From positions 434,001 to 498,000 of the forward strand of contig NZ_MQVV01000014.1 of the NCBI RefSeq assembly GCF_002954355.1: DNA of 64,000 nt, read 5' to 3'. A model generated the notes under the pieces. The model did not search any database. It was not told the origin of the DNA and saw nothing but the letters and a program-made list of their open reading frames with translations. Below are positions 26,558 to 35,017 of this stretch, one piece after another. The number at the start of each line of letters is the position of its first letter. Within the stretch, counting starts at the first letter, position 1. Source of the stretch: Nonlabens tegetincola (GTDB lineage Bacteria > Bacteroidota > Bacteroidia > Flavobacteriales > Flavobacteriaceae). The translations under genes were made by a program, and so were the position numbers.

Positions 26558-27298
26558 ATGGGAAGAGCATTTGAATTTCGCAAGGCACGTAAAATGAAAC
26601 GTTGGAGTGCTATGTCCAAAGCCTTTACAAAAATAGGAAAGGACATTGTAATAGCAGTTAAAGAAGGTGGACCTGATCCTGATAGTAATTCTAGATTAAG
26701 AGCGGTAATTCAAAATGCAAAATCGGTGAACATGCCTAAGGCAAACATCGAACGAGCAATTAAAAAAGCAACTGACAAGAATACAGCAAACTTTGATACG
26801 GTCTTATTTGAAGGATATGCACCGCATGGTATTGCTGTTCTAGTAGAAACATCTACAGACAATAATAATAGAACGGTTGCCAATGTGCGAAGTTATTTCA
26901 ATAAATGTAATGGAAGTTTAGGCGTATCAGGAAGTGTCGAGTTTATGTTTGATCACAAATGTCATTTTAGAATTGCTGCTGCCGATTATGACCTAGAAGA
27001 ATTGGAACTAGAGCTTATCGATTTTGGCGCCGAAGAGCTGTTCAAAGATGAAGCCGATGAAGAAGATGAAAACTCTCAAGATGGAATCATGATTTATGCA
27101 GAGTTTGCAAATTATGGTGCTATACAGAAAGCTCTAGAAGAAATGGGTGCAGAGATACTTAGCTCTGACTTTGAATACATCCCAACTGTTCAAAAAGATC
27201 TTACAGAAGAACAAAGGGAAGATGTAGACAAGTTACTAGAAAAGTTAGAAGAGGACGATGATGTGAACAATGTGTATCACACCATGAAAGAAGAGTAG
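26558..27298 (+). CDS. yebC: YebC/PmpR family protein (translation or transcription regulator)
   Basis: 246-aa member of the TACO1/YebC family. The N-terminus MGRAFEFRKARKMKRW is a variant of the usual AGHSKW...KK form, followed by FTKIGKDIVIAVKEGGPDPDSNSRLRAVIQNAK (about 23-55) and the conserved stretch PKANIERAIKKA (about 61-72). Acidic domain-III segments include EDEEDENSQ-like runs near 165-175 and the C-terminal KLLEKLEEDDDVNNVYHTM. YebC-type proteins were long called transcription regulators; newer work links them to relief of ribosome stalling at proline stretches. Both remain possible here. Monocistronic, no signal peptide, cytoplasmic. Confidence 0.95.
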   Translation: MGRAFEFRKARKMKRWSAMSKAFTKIGKDIVIAVKEGGPDPDSNSRLRAVIQNAKSVNMPKANIERAIKKATDKNTANFDTVLFEGYAPHGIAVLVETSTDNNNRTVANVRSYFNKCNGSLGVSGSVEFMFDHKCHFRIAAADYDLEELELELIDFGAEELFKDEADEEDENSQDGIMIYAEFANYGAIQKALEEMGAEILSSDFEYIPTVQKDLTEEQREDVDKLLEKLEEDDDVNNVYHTMKEE

Positions 27299-27389
27299 TT
27301 AGTCGACAATTAAAGTTTCTTAGAAAACTTTTTTATGTCAGACTTTTTATTTTGTAACTTTCAATCTCTAATTTAAAAATGAATTTAAA

Positions 27390-27767
27390 ATGGTAAAGCA
27401 AAAATATCAGAGCGTTCTAGATTTAGGTGAAAAACTAAATATCGAGAACGGCGACGTACAAGTGAACGGCGACAAATTAGAAGTAAGAGGTACTGCAAAA
27501 ACTCAGTATGAAAAAAACTTACTTTGGGATGAGATTAAAAAGGTAGGAGGAGAATCACCAGCTGATATAATGGCTGATATTAAAGTTGCAGATGAGTCTG
27601 TATATGCTTATCACACAGTAGAAAGTGGTGAGTCTTTAAGTAAGATTGCAAAACACTATTACGGTGACCCAATGAAATACCACCAAATTTTTGCTGCAAA
27701 TGATGATGTTCTTAAAAATCCAGACGTGATTCATCCAGGTCAAGAATTGAAAATTCCTAATCTATAA
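27390..27767 (+). CDS. BON-LysM protein, Kbp/YgaU-like
   Basis: 125-aa protein with an N-terminal BON-like domain (about 10-62; VLDLGEKLNIENGDVQVNGDKLEVRG) and a C-terminal LysM domain (about 74-123; YHTVESGESLSKIAKHYYGD ... VIHPGQELKIP). The two-domain layout and length match E. coli Kbp (YgaU), a cytoplasmic potassium-binding protein, although the LysM fold usually binds peptidoglycan. No signal peptide is present, which favours the cytoplasmic Kbp-like role. It starts ATG at 27390 about 90 bases after yebC and ends at a strong terminator. Substrate is inferred by architecture. Confidence 0.87.
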   Translation: MVKQKYQSVLDLGEKLNIENGDVQVNGDKLEVRGTAKTQYEKNLLWDEIKKVGGESPADIMADIKVADESVYAYHTVESGESLSKIAKHYYGDPMKYHQIFAANDDVLKNPDVIHPGQELKIPNL

Positions 27768-27792
27768 TTGTATTAGATAGAATATAAATATT

Positions 27793-27818
27793 AAAACCGC
27801 TCTTTAAGAGCGGTTTTT
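27793..27818. terminator. Bidirectional terminator between LysM and DUF479 genes
   Basis: AAAACCGCTCTT / AAGAGCGGTTTT stem with T-runs on both sides; it overlaps the very end of the convergent DUF479 coding region. Confidence 0.85.
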
Positions 27819-28415
27819 TGTTATCAATCCTTCTTGAATTTTCATTTGAGTGAAACTCTCTAATTCTTCCATAAAAGAAAAGAAATGAGATTTTAAAAGA
27901 TCATAATGTTCCTCAAGTTCAATAGGAGCAAAGTTCATTTTACTTTTTCCTTTTGTGCGTTTGTTCATTTGATAGAATATACTGGAAATACCATCTATTG
28001 TTGCGTACTGTAACAGCCAGTTGTGCTCCATCATAATAGGTAAAAATCGTTGAACTTTCGGTGGTAGCACTGGATAATATTCCTTAAGATCTCGATAAAA
28101 CTCTAGACTAAACTGCTCTAAAGGTGTAGTGTGAAATTCTTCCCAATTTGCCGCTAAAAAATGATCATAATATAAGTCAACAATTACACTGCTCCAAAGA
28201 CCATATTGTTCTCTAATAAGTGATTTACTTTCCTTAACTATTGGGTGTGTATCGGTATACGTATCTATATGTCTATGTAGAATAATTCCAGCAGCAACCT
28301 CCTTTGGAAACATTTTGAAGTTTTTACCGCGCACGGAATCTGCTATAAAATTCCCTATTCTAAGCTCAGTATTTTCGCCTGATAAATAAATATGTGCGAG
28401 ATAATTCATGTTCAA
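27804..28415 (-). CDS. DUF479 family, acyl carrier protein phosphodiesterase-like
   Basis: 203-aa protein beginning MNMNYLAHIYLSG; the second Met may be the true start. NYLAHIYLS, ELRIGNFIADSVRG (about 17-30) and AAGIILHRHIDTYTDTHPIV (about 41-60) match the ACP phosphodiesterase (AcpH/DUF479) family, an HD-like metalloenzyme fold; the His/Asp cluster HRHIDTYTDTH would bind metal. E. coli AcpH removes the 4'-phosphopantetheine arm of acyl carrier protein, but distant Bacteroidota members may act on something else. Its last bases overlap the terminator. It is divergent from glmM with a 54-base spacer. Confidence 0.8.
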   Translation of the reverse strand: MNMNYLAHIYLSGENTELRIGNFIADSVRGKNFKMFPKEVAAGIILHRHIDTYTDTHPIVKESKSLIREQYGLWSSVIVDLYYDHFLAANWEEFHTTPLEQFSLEFYRDLKEYYPVLPPKVQRFLPIMMEHNWLLQYATIDGISSIFYQMNKRTKGKSKMNFAPIELEEHYDLLKSHFFSFMEELESFTQMKIQEGLITKNRS

Positions 28416-28418
28416 TTT

Positions 28419-28448
28419 TTGAAAGCGTATAGACTAGCTTTACTTTTG
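28419..28448 (+). promoter_or_regulatory. Promoter of glmM
   Basis: TTG (28419-28421), a 19-base spacer and TACTTTTG (28441-28448) match the Bacteroidota consensus exactly. Expected start of transcription is near 28453, giving a leader of about 17 bases. Confidence 0.7.
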
Positions 28449-28469
28449 CAGTAAATGTAAGGCTTTAAT

Positions 28470-29864
28470 ATGACGTTAATAAAATCAATATCAGGAATCA
28501 GAGGAACAATCGGTGGTAAACCCGAAGATAATTTAACACCACTAGATGCGGTAAAATTTGCTAGCGCCTATGCTATGTGGTTAAAGGATTATTCAGGAAT
28601 TGATGCTCCTACAGTTGTCATTGGAAGAGATGCTAGATTAAGCGGTTCAATGATACAGGCCTTGGTGCAAAATACAATTATAGGTTGTGGTTGTAATGTT
28701 ATAGATTTAGATTTAAGTACAACTCCTACGGTAGAAATTGCCGTACCACATTTTAATGCAAATGGTGGGATTATTCTAACAGCAAGTCACAACCCAAAAC
28801 AATGGAATGCTCTTAAACTACTTAATAGCAAAGGAGAGTTCCTAGATGGTATTGAAGGGCAAAAAATATTGGATATTGCTGCTGCCGATGATTTTGAATA
28901 CGCACAAGTTGACGACCTAGGTACGGTAACACGCGTAGATAATTTCATTGATGTTCATGTAAAGGAAGTGATTAACATGCCAATAACTAAGGTTGATGCT
29001 ATCGCTTCTAAAAAGTTTAAAGTAGTAGTAGATGCCGTAAACTCTACTGGCGGTATTGCAGTTCCTGCCTTATTAAAGAAATTAGGAGTTGAGGTAATAG
29101 AAATGTACTGTGAACCTACAGGGCATTTCCCTCACAATCCAGAACCTCTTAAAGAACATTTGACAGAATTATGTGCTGCAGTAGTAGAACATAATGCAGA
29201 CTTTGGTATCACCGTGGATCCAGATGTTGACCGATTAGCATTTGTAGATGAAAAAGGAGAAATGTTTGGTGAAGAATACACGCTTGTGGCATGTGCAGAT
29301 TACATCCTAAGTGAGAAAAAGGGAGATACTGTTTCTAATCTTTCAAGTTCAAGAGCACTAAGAGATATAACTCAAAAACATGGTGGCACGTATCATGCAG
29401 CAGCAGTAGGTGAAGTAAATGTGGTAACCAAAATGAAAGAGGTTAACGCGGTAATAGGTGGTGAAGGAAATGGTGGAATTATTTATCCAGAATCTCATTA
29501 CGGCCGTGATGCATTGGTAGGTATTGCTATGTTTTTATCCTTGTTATCAGGTAAAGAAAGCACTGTAAGTGAATTAAAAGCATCTTATCCAGCTTATTTT
29601 ATGGCAAAAAAGAAAGTTGAACTGACTAAAGGAATGCCAGTAGATGCGATTTTACAAGAAATTCAAAACAACTATCAAAACGAAAACATTACCTCTATTG
29701 ATGGTGTAAAAATTGATTTTCCAGAAAATTGGGTACATATGAGAAAGTCAAACACTGAGCCTATTATACGTATTTATACAGAAGCACAATCACAAGAAGT
29801 TGCTGATAAGTTAGCCGATAGATTTATCTCTGAATTGAAGGAGATAGCTCAACGTCACGTTTAA
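28470..29864 (+). CDS. glmM: Phosphoglucosamine mutase GlmM (phosphohexomutase)
   Basis: 464-aa alpha-D-phosphohexomutase that converts glucosamine-6-phosphate to glucosamine-1-phosphate for cell-wall and LPS precursors. The phosphoserine is S106 in TASHNPKQWNALK, the metal loop is DPDVDRLAF (near 249-257), the sugar-binding loop GEGNGG(I) is near 330-336, and the phosphate-binding loop RKSNTEPIIRIY is near the C-terminus. The family is certain; the exact sugar could alternatively be glucose or mannose phosphate. A consensus promoter precedes it. The 3' end overlaps the convergent acyltransferase gene by 41 bases. Confidence 0.93.
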   Translation: MTLIKSISGIRGTIGGKPEDNLTPLDAVKFASAYAMWLKDYSGIDAPTVVIGRDARLSGSMIQALVQNTIIGCGCNVIDLDLSTTPTVEIAVPHFNANGGIILTASHNPKQWNALKLLNSKGEFLDGIEGQKILDIAAADDFEYAQVDDLGTVTRVDNFIDVHVKEVINMPITKVDAIASKKFKVVVDAVNSTGGIAVPALLKKLGVEVIEMYCEPTGHFPHNPEPLKEHLTELCAAVVEHNADFGITVDPDVDRLAFVDEKGEMFGEEYTLVACADYILSEKKGDTVSNLSSSRALRDITQKHGGTYHAAAVGEVNVVTKMKEVNAVIGGEGNGGIIYPESHYGRDALVGIAMFLSLLSGKESTVSELKASYPAYFMAKKKVELTKGMPVDAILQEIQNNYQNENITSIDGVKIDFPENWVHMRKSNTEPIIRIYTEAQSQEVADKLADRFISELKEIAQRHV

Positions 29865-30735
29865 CATCTTGAAGGGATGTCTTCCATCTTTTATGCGACC
29901 AGAGGTAATACTCTGGTTGCATTTTTATTTGATCTTCTAGTAAAGAGAAAAACTTATCCGTTACCAACCACTCTGGTTCTTTAGAGGCGTCGTCCGTAAT
30001 TTTATGAAATGTTGTTTCATAATAACCTCTTTTAATTTTTTTAATTGCAAGGAAAAAGACAGGAAGACCATGCTCGGCAGCAATGCGTTCTCCACCTCTG
30101 AAAACAGCGCTAGGCTTGTTGAAGAAATTGGTAAAGTATTGAGATCTTGCTCGTTTTGGAGCTTGGTCTGCTACCAGCGCAAATAAACAACGCTCGTTAT
30201 CTGCCTTTTCAGACATTACTCGAGTAGCATGTCTCATTGGAACCATGGTAGACCCAAATTTCTTTCTAATATCTGTAATCAGTTGATTAAATTTTTTATT
30301 CTTAATAGGTTTATAAATAGCATACACATTAAAATGTAAAACCTCGTCCAGTACCATGGACCATTCATAGCTACCTGCATGACCAAATAAAGCTACAATT
30401 GATTTGTCCGCTTTCGCGAAAGCGTTAACCATCTCAGCATTTGTACAAGTAAATCTTTTATGCATCTCTTCCTTACTTATATGTAAGGATTTCATCATCT
30501 CAATAAAAATATCACAAAAGTGTCGAGTACTTGCTTTAGCGATTCTGGTAACTTCTTTTTCATCAAAATGAGGAAAGGCCGTTCGTATGTTACTCTTTGT
30601 AACCTCTTTGCGATATCCTATAATGTAGTAAAGTATAAAATAAATGAAATCACTTAATCTATAAACCAGCCAAAATGGTAAGACAGATACCAATCTAATT
30701 AATGCATAAGCTATATAGAATAAGAGGTTTTGCAT
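29824..30735 (-). CDS. Lipid A biosynthesis acyltransferase, LpxL/HtrB family
   Basis: 303-aa protein with an N-terminal membrane anchor (about 1-25, LLFYIAYALIRLVSVLPFWLVYRL) and the HTRB acyltransferase domain. The family HX4E-type motif is represented by FGHAGSYEWSM (about 116-126), and later LVADQAPKRARSQYFTNFF (about 188-206) and AVFRGGERIAAEHGLPVFFLAI (about 209-230) are conserved blocks. It adds secondary acyl chains to lipid A at the inner membrane. A palindrome copy encodes NAFAKADKS near 104-112, in a region between motifs. Its 3' end overlaps glmM by 41 bases; a CAAATATA element upstream (30752-30759) is a plausible -7 box. Confidence 0.9.
   Translation of the reverse strand: MQNLLFYIAYALIRLVSVLPFWLVYRLSDFIYFILYYIIGYRKEVTKSNIRTAFPHFDEKEVTRIAKASTRHFCDIFIEMMKSLHISKEEMHKRFTCTNAEMVNAFAKADKSIVALFGHAGSYEWSMVLDEVLHFNVYAIYKPIKNKKFNQLITDIRKKFGSTMVPMRHATRVMSEKADNERCLFALVADQAPKRARSQYFTNFFNKPSAVFRGGERIAAEHGLPVFFLAIKKIKRGYYETTFHKITDDASKEPEWLVTDKFFSLLEDQIKMQPEYYLWSHKRWKTSLQDVKRDVELSPSIQR
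30409..30424. repeat. Genome palindrome copy (16 bp), in LpxL-like acyltransferase
   Basis: CGCTTTCGCGAAAGCG. Read as AFAKA. Confidence 0.9.
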
Positions 30736-30784
30736 GTGCGTTATTTTTTAGCAAATATACTATCTTGTCCGTTCTCAAGATTTA

Positions 30785-31420
30785 ATGAATTCTATGGATT
30801 TAGTCACTTTATTTGTTATTGGCGTTACATCATTAGTCAGCTTTAAGGCTTTTAATGATCGGTATTTCTTTGATCGCTTTAAATTTAATATTGCTGGAAT
30901 AGAGCGTGGTGAACAATGGAGGTTTTTTACAAGTGGTGTTTTACATGCAGATTTGCAACATTTGTTTTTTAATATGTTTACCCTTTTCTTTTTTGCCGAT
31001 GAAGTTGTAGGTTCTTTTAATAGCGTGAAATTTTTAATTATCTATTTGGCTAGTATGTTAGGTGGTAGTTTTTTAAGCTATATCATTAATAGAAATAATT
31101 ATGCCTATAGTGCTGTAGGGGCAAGCGGCGCAGTTTCTGGAATTATATACAGTGCTATATTGTTGGATCCGTCAATGCGTATTTATTTTGGTATTCCAGG
31201 ATGGATATTTGGAATAGGATACATGATTTATAGTATCATTGGAATGCAGCGCAAGGCCGATAACATTGGACACGATGCGCACATCGGTGGTGCCATTACA
31301 GGTTATCTTATTACTCTTCTATACGATTATAATATTATCCTCGATCGACCTTTTGTGGTAGGAGCGATGCTGTTACCCATTGTTGCCGTAATAATTCTTA
31401 TAAAAATGAATAAGGTTTAA
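30785..31420 (+). CDS. Rhomboid family intramembrane serine protease
   Basis: 211-aa membrane protein with six predicted helices. The catalytic dyad is S114 in VGASGAVSG and H166 in HDAHIGGA, in separate helices as in GlpG; H59 and N63 in LQHLFFNMF are the oxyanion-side HxxxN motif. It cuts transmembrane segments of unknown substrates in the inner membrane. The start ATG gives the normal N-terminal helix; no extra domain is present. The last 4 bases overlap the convergent TlpA-like lipoprotein gene. The assignment as an active rhomboid is secure because all catalytic residues are present. Confidence 0.95.
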   Translation: MNSMDLVTLFVIGVTSLVSFKAFNDRYFFDRFKFNIAGIERGEQWRFFTSGVLHADLQHLFFNMFTLFFFADEVVGSFNSVKFLIIYLASMLGGSFLSYIINRNNYAYSAVGASGAVSGIIYSAILLDPSMRIYFGIPGWIFGIGYMIYSIIGMQRKADNIGHDAHIGGAITGYLITLLYDYNIILDRPFVVGAMLLPIVAVIILIKMNKV

Positions 31421-32541
31421 GAGCCCAATAGCTCTTCTAGTTTATTGTGCAACTGTTGGCCGCGTAAATCTTTGGCCACTATAACACCATTTTCATCCAA
31501 TAAGAAAGCTGCAGGAATAGCATTAACATTGTATTGTCTAGCAATAGGACCAAAGTATTGAAGTCTACTTATATGATCCCACGTTAGATTATCTTTTTCA
31601 ATGGCTTGTTTCCATTGTTCTTCAGCTCCTGGTTTATCTAAAGAAACTCCTAGTATACCAAAACCTTTGTCCTTATATTTTTGATAAGCATTTACAATAT
31701 TAGGATTTTCTCTACGACATGGTCCACACCAACTTGCCCAAAAATCGATAAGTGTAACCTTATTTTTTGCAATTACTTCTTCAAGTTTTATGACCTTACC
31801 GTCAGGATTCTTCCCTTCAAAGTTAGGTGCTTTTCTTCCAATTCCTACAGACTCTATTTTACGTAAATAATCATCAATCCTAATTGAAAGTTCTTCACGT
31901 TGAACATCTGCACTGAACTTATTGAATTCTTGTCTTGCATCAATAGGATCGATTAATTTTGAACTCATTAAGTCACCTAAAATTATAGGACCTAATAGAG
32001 TGTTTTTATTTTCTGAAATATATTTTTTAGCTTCAGAAACATAGAGTTTTTCTTCTTCCTTCCATTGTTGCATTAACGTGTTTAATTCTTCTAATTGACC
32101 AGATCTTTGAAAATTAGAACGCTGCTGACTAAAGGTTTTTGACTCTGCTCGGTATTCATCCTGTATTGCTTTATAGGTATTAAACTGATCATTAAGTTTA
32201 CTTCCCTTAACAGTACTACTAAATATAGAGTCTTTATTCACTTTAACTTCTACCGGATTATTATCATGTAAATAAACAATACTTCCATTTGAACCATCTA
32301 CATTTAAAAAACGAATTTCCGGTTTTTCCACTTCGTCAACGGGATCAAAATGAAACGTTTCATTTATTACGACTGCTGTATCTATAAACTGTTGCTTTCC
32401 ATTTTCACCTACTTTACCGTAATACACTCTCATACCATTTAACACACCTGGAGCATTTCCATTTATCATATGTTTATCGGTAGTTTCTTTATTACAACTT
32501 ACCAATATGGTTACAATCATTAAACTGTATAAAAACTTCAT
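31417..32541 (-). CDS. TlpA-like thioredoxin-fold lipoprotein with DUF4369 domain
   Basis: 374-aa lipoprotein (signal MKFLYSLMIVTILVSC). Residues about 25-115 look like the DUF4369 domain, a beta-rich module common before thioredoxin folds in Bacteroidota; a helical, charged linker follows (about 125-235). The C-terminal domain (about 240-374) is AhpC/TSA/TlpA-like with the active-site motif WASWCGPCRREN. It probably reduces or exchanges periplasmic disulfides; similar proteins sit beside cytochrome c maturation or stress genes, but here it is alone. A -7 element (CAAAGTTA, 32573-32580) lies upstream on its strand. Confidence 0.92.
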   Translation of the reverse strand: MKFLYSLMIVTILVSCNKETTDKHMINGNAPGVLNGMRVYYGKVGENGKQQFIDTAVVINETFHFDPVDEVEKPEIRFLNVDGSNGSIVYLHDNNPVEVKVNKDSIFSSTVKGSKLNDQFNTYKAIQDEYRAESKTFSQQRSNFQRSGQLEELNTLMQQWKEEEKLYVSEAKKYISENKNTLLGPIILGDLMSSKLIDPIDARQEFNKFSADVQREELSIRIDDYLRKIESVGIGRKAPNFEGKNPDGKVIKLEEVIAKNKVTLIDFWASWCGPCRRENPNIVNAYQKYKDKGFGILGVSLDKPGAEEQWKQAIEKDNLTWDHISRLQYFGPIARQYNVNAIPAAFLLDENGVIVAKDLRGQQLHNKLEELLGS

Positions 32542-32643
32542 CTTTTTATTTTAAGTGGCACAATATACAGAGCAAAGTTAAAACATGGGTTAAACTTATC
32601 TAAAACATCATCCTATTCTCACAAGTAAGATTAGCAAAAAAGT

Positions 32644-32651
32644 TAACTTTG
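32644..32651 (+). promoter_or_regulatory. -7 promoter element of the GAF-type gene
   Basis: TAACTTTG matches TAnnTTTG and ends only 5 bases before the ATG at 32657, so the transcript could be leaderless or nearly so. Confidence 0.5.
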
Positions 32652-32656
32652 CAATA

Positions 32657-35017
32657 ATGAAAGAGGAAAAGGAATTTTTTCAAATAAAACTTAATTTTAA
32701 GTCTTTGCTTGATACTTATGTAGAAAAACTGGAGTTAGAAAGTTCTAATTTCAAAAGGCTGTATTTGTCCTCATTAATTCAATTTGTTGAGAAAAATGAA
32801 GCCCTTTATACTGAGGTACCTATTGATAAGATCGCTCATTATGAATCTGATATAGATACTGTTCTTACAGATCTTTTTCCTACCGCATTGACTTTAAATG
32901 AAATTAAAGCGGCAACCGTACCTTTTTCGGATCAGATTTTCAATTTGACTACAAGATTTAAAAATATTATCAGTGAAGCTGGTGATGATTTTAAATTTGA
33001 TGTAATGGAATCATTTTCCCAGGATAAATACCGAATGGCATGCGGTGCGATCCTTAAAATTTTCTACGGAAGATTTGTAAATTTTTCCAAACCCTTACAA
33101 GTAAGTATTAAAAATGCATCGGGAGCACTTAGAACTTATCGCATTACTTATAATGCCGATTTTGTTAGGATTAGTCTCAATGATGAGAAATACAGGTTGA
33201 GTGAAACACAAATAGCTCAATTATTAAGAGAACATGATAACATGGAACTGTGGAAAGAATATTTTCCACCGCAAGCATATTCTTTTGAAGGTTTTGGAAT
33301 CATTTCTCTTACCGATGTTACCATAGATAATGCAATTTCAGAATTAAAAACCATTTTCCTTAATGGTAAATCAATGGGTGATACCCAAAATGATAAAGTA
33401 GAATCAATTTTTCGAACTATGTTTGGAATTGAGGATTTAAGAGCTGGGTTTACAAGCTTTAATCACTACGATAAATCATTTGAAACATTAATGTACGGTG
33501 ATGTAGTAAGTTATTTATTGGGTCAAAGTCATGAGAAAAACTGTGAAAATGCCTTATGTAGAGGAGCTTATAAAAATTTAATCAACGATTTCACTCCACT
33601 AGTCATTTCTGATGTTGAAGAGTACTTGAACACAGTTCAAAATACTTTCCTTGCAGAAAACCTTATGAATAATGGCATTAAAAGTGCCACCTTTTATCCT
33701 GTTCATGAAAACGATCGCTTACTAGGTATTTTAGAATTAGTTAGTGGTAAAGAATACGAACTCAATAACTTCAATGTAAGCTTGTTAGATGCCGTAGCTC
33801 CTTATCTTAAGGCGGTTTTATTAAACTCTGAACGTGAATACGAAAATAGTATTAATGCCATAATTCAAACAGAATGTACATCCATTCACGATAGTGTAAA
33901 ATGGAAATTTGAAAATGAAGCCAGGCGTATTCTTAAATCACGTAGCGATGGTGGATCTGCACAATTTGAAGATCTAAAGTTTGAAGACGTTTATCCTTTA
34001 TACGGTCAAATTGACATTGTTGGTAGTAGTGACACGCGTAACAAAATGATCAAGGATGATCTTTTGAGTCAACTTGAAGAGGTTGAAGATATTTTCGCTT
34101 TCGCGAAAGCGCAGCAACCATTACCACTTTATGAACAGCTTGAATACCGAGTACACAAATACGTGAAAGAGCTAAGAAAAAAAGAGCTAGATGCTAATAC
34201 AGAAAGAAAGATCATAAAATTTCTAGCAGAAGAAATTCATCCTGTATTTAATCACTTCAAACAAATAAATCAAGAGATAAAACAACAGATTGAAACTTAT
34301 GAAAGTTTCTTGGATCCTAACGAAAATGTAAAACATAGTCGTAGAATTGATTATGATAAATCAGTTCAAATTATGAATGATGCAGTAGCTGGTGTTTTGG
34401 ATAAAAGACAAGTAGAAGCACAACGTATCTATCCTCATTTCTTTGAACGTTTTAAGACTGATGGAGTAGAACATAACATTTACGTAGGTAACAGCATTAC
34501 CACTGAAAATGACTTCAATCCAGTATATCTTTATAATTTAAGGCTATGGCAACTACAAGTTCTTGTGGAACTTGAAAACAAATTTTACGAGCTTCAAAAG
34601 GAATTACCTGTAAAAATAGAAGCAGCTTCCATGATACTGGCATTTGAGAATACCCTTACTATACGCTACCGAATTGATGAGAAAAGATTTGATGTTGATG
34701 GTTCATACAACGCTCGTTATGAAGTTGTGAAAAAAAGAATAGACAAGGCTTTAATCAAAGGAACTAATGAGCGTATTACACAACGTGGTAAAATAGCTAT
34801 TGTTTACGCAAGTAAGGATATGGAAAGAGAGTATTTACGCTACATAGATTTCCTTAAACACAACAACCTTATTGAAGATAAAGTTGAAAAGCTAGAACTT
34901 GAAGATGTTCAAGGAGTTGCAGGATTAAAGGCATTACGGGTAAGTGTACTCTATAACTTTTCAGACAGTCAGACTACACTTACCTATAACGATCTTATTA
35001 AGGAATTGCAGTTCTAA
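32657..35017 (+). CDS. Large cytoplasmic protein with GAF-like domain, unknown function
   Basis: 786-aa protein without signal peptide or clear membrane segment. Residues about 320-395 look like a GAF domain (FLAENLMNNGIKSATFYP, then LGILELVSGKEYELNNFN), which often binds small ligands. Both flanks are long alpha-helical regions rich in Glu, Lys and Leu; the C-terminal third contains YDKSVQIMNDAVAGVLDKRQ and ends near LTYNDLIKELQF. I recall it as a conserved Bacteroidota protein annotated only as GAF-containing; no enzymatic motif is visible. Its 3' end overlaps the convergent HD-PycTM gene by 20 bases. A palindrome copy encodes FAFAKAQQ near 481-488. Confidence 0.8.
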   Translation: MKEEKEFFQIKLNFKSLLDTYVEKLELESSNFKRLYLSSLIQFVEKNEALYTEVPIDKIAHYESDIDTVLTDLFPTALTLNEIKAATVPFSDQIFNLTTRFKNIISEAGDDFKFDVMESFSQDKYRMACGAILKIFYGRFVNFSKPLQVSIKNASGALRTYRITYNADFVRISLNDEKYRLSETQIAQLLREHDNMELWKEYFPPQAYSFEGFGIISLTDVTIDNAISELKTIFLNGKSMGDTQNDKVESIFRTMFGIEDLRAGFTSFNHYDKSFETLMYGDVVSYLLGQSHEKNCENALCRGAYKNLINDFTPLVISDVEEYLNTVQNTFLAENLMNNGIKSATFYPVHENDRLLGILELVSGKEYELNNFNVSLLDAVAPYLKAVLLNSEREYENSINAIIQTECTSIHDSVKWKFENEARRILKSRSDGGSAQFEDLKFEDVYPLYGQIDIVGSSDTRNKMIKDDLLSQLEEVEDIFAFAKAQQPLPLYEQLEYRVHKYVKELRKKELDANTERKIIKFLAEEIHPVFNHFKQINQEIKQQIETYESFLDPNENVKHSRRIDYDKSVQIMNDAVAGVLDKRQVEAQRIYPHFFERFKTDGVEHNIYVGNSITTENDFNPVYLYNLRLWQLQVLVELENKFYELQKELPVKIEAASMILAFENTLTIRYRIDEKRFDVDGSYNARYEVVKKRIDKALIKGTNERITQRGKIAIVYASKDMEREYLRYIDFLKHNNLIEDKVEKLELEDVQGVAGLKALRVSVLYNFSDSQTTLTYNDLIKELQF
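34096..34111. repeat. Genome palindrome copy (16 bp), in the GAF-type gene
   Basis: CGCTTTCGCGAAAGCG. Read as AFAKA in a helical linker. Confidence 0.9.

Noticed and set aside
32657-35017. The GAF-type protein as a class III cyclase partner for PycTM
   Set aside because: No cyclase catalytic motifs are visible in its 786 residues; only a ligand-binding-type GAF segment.
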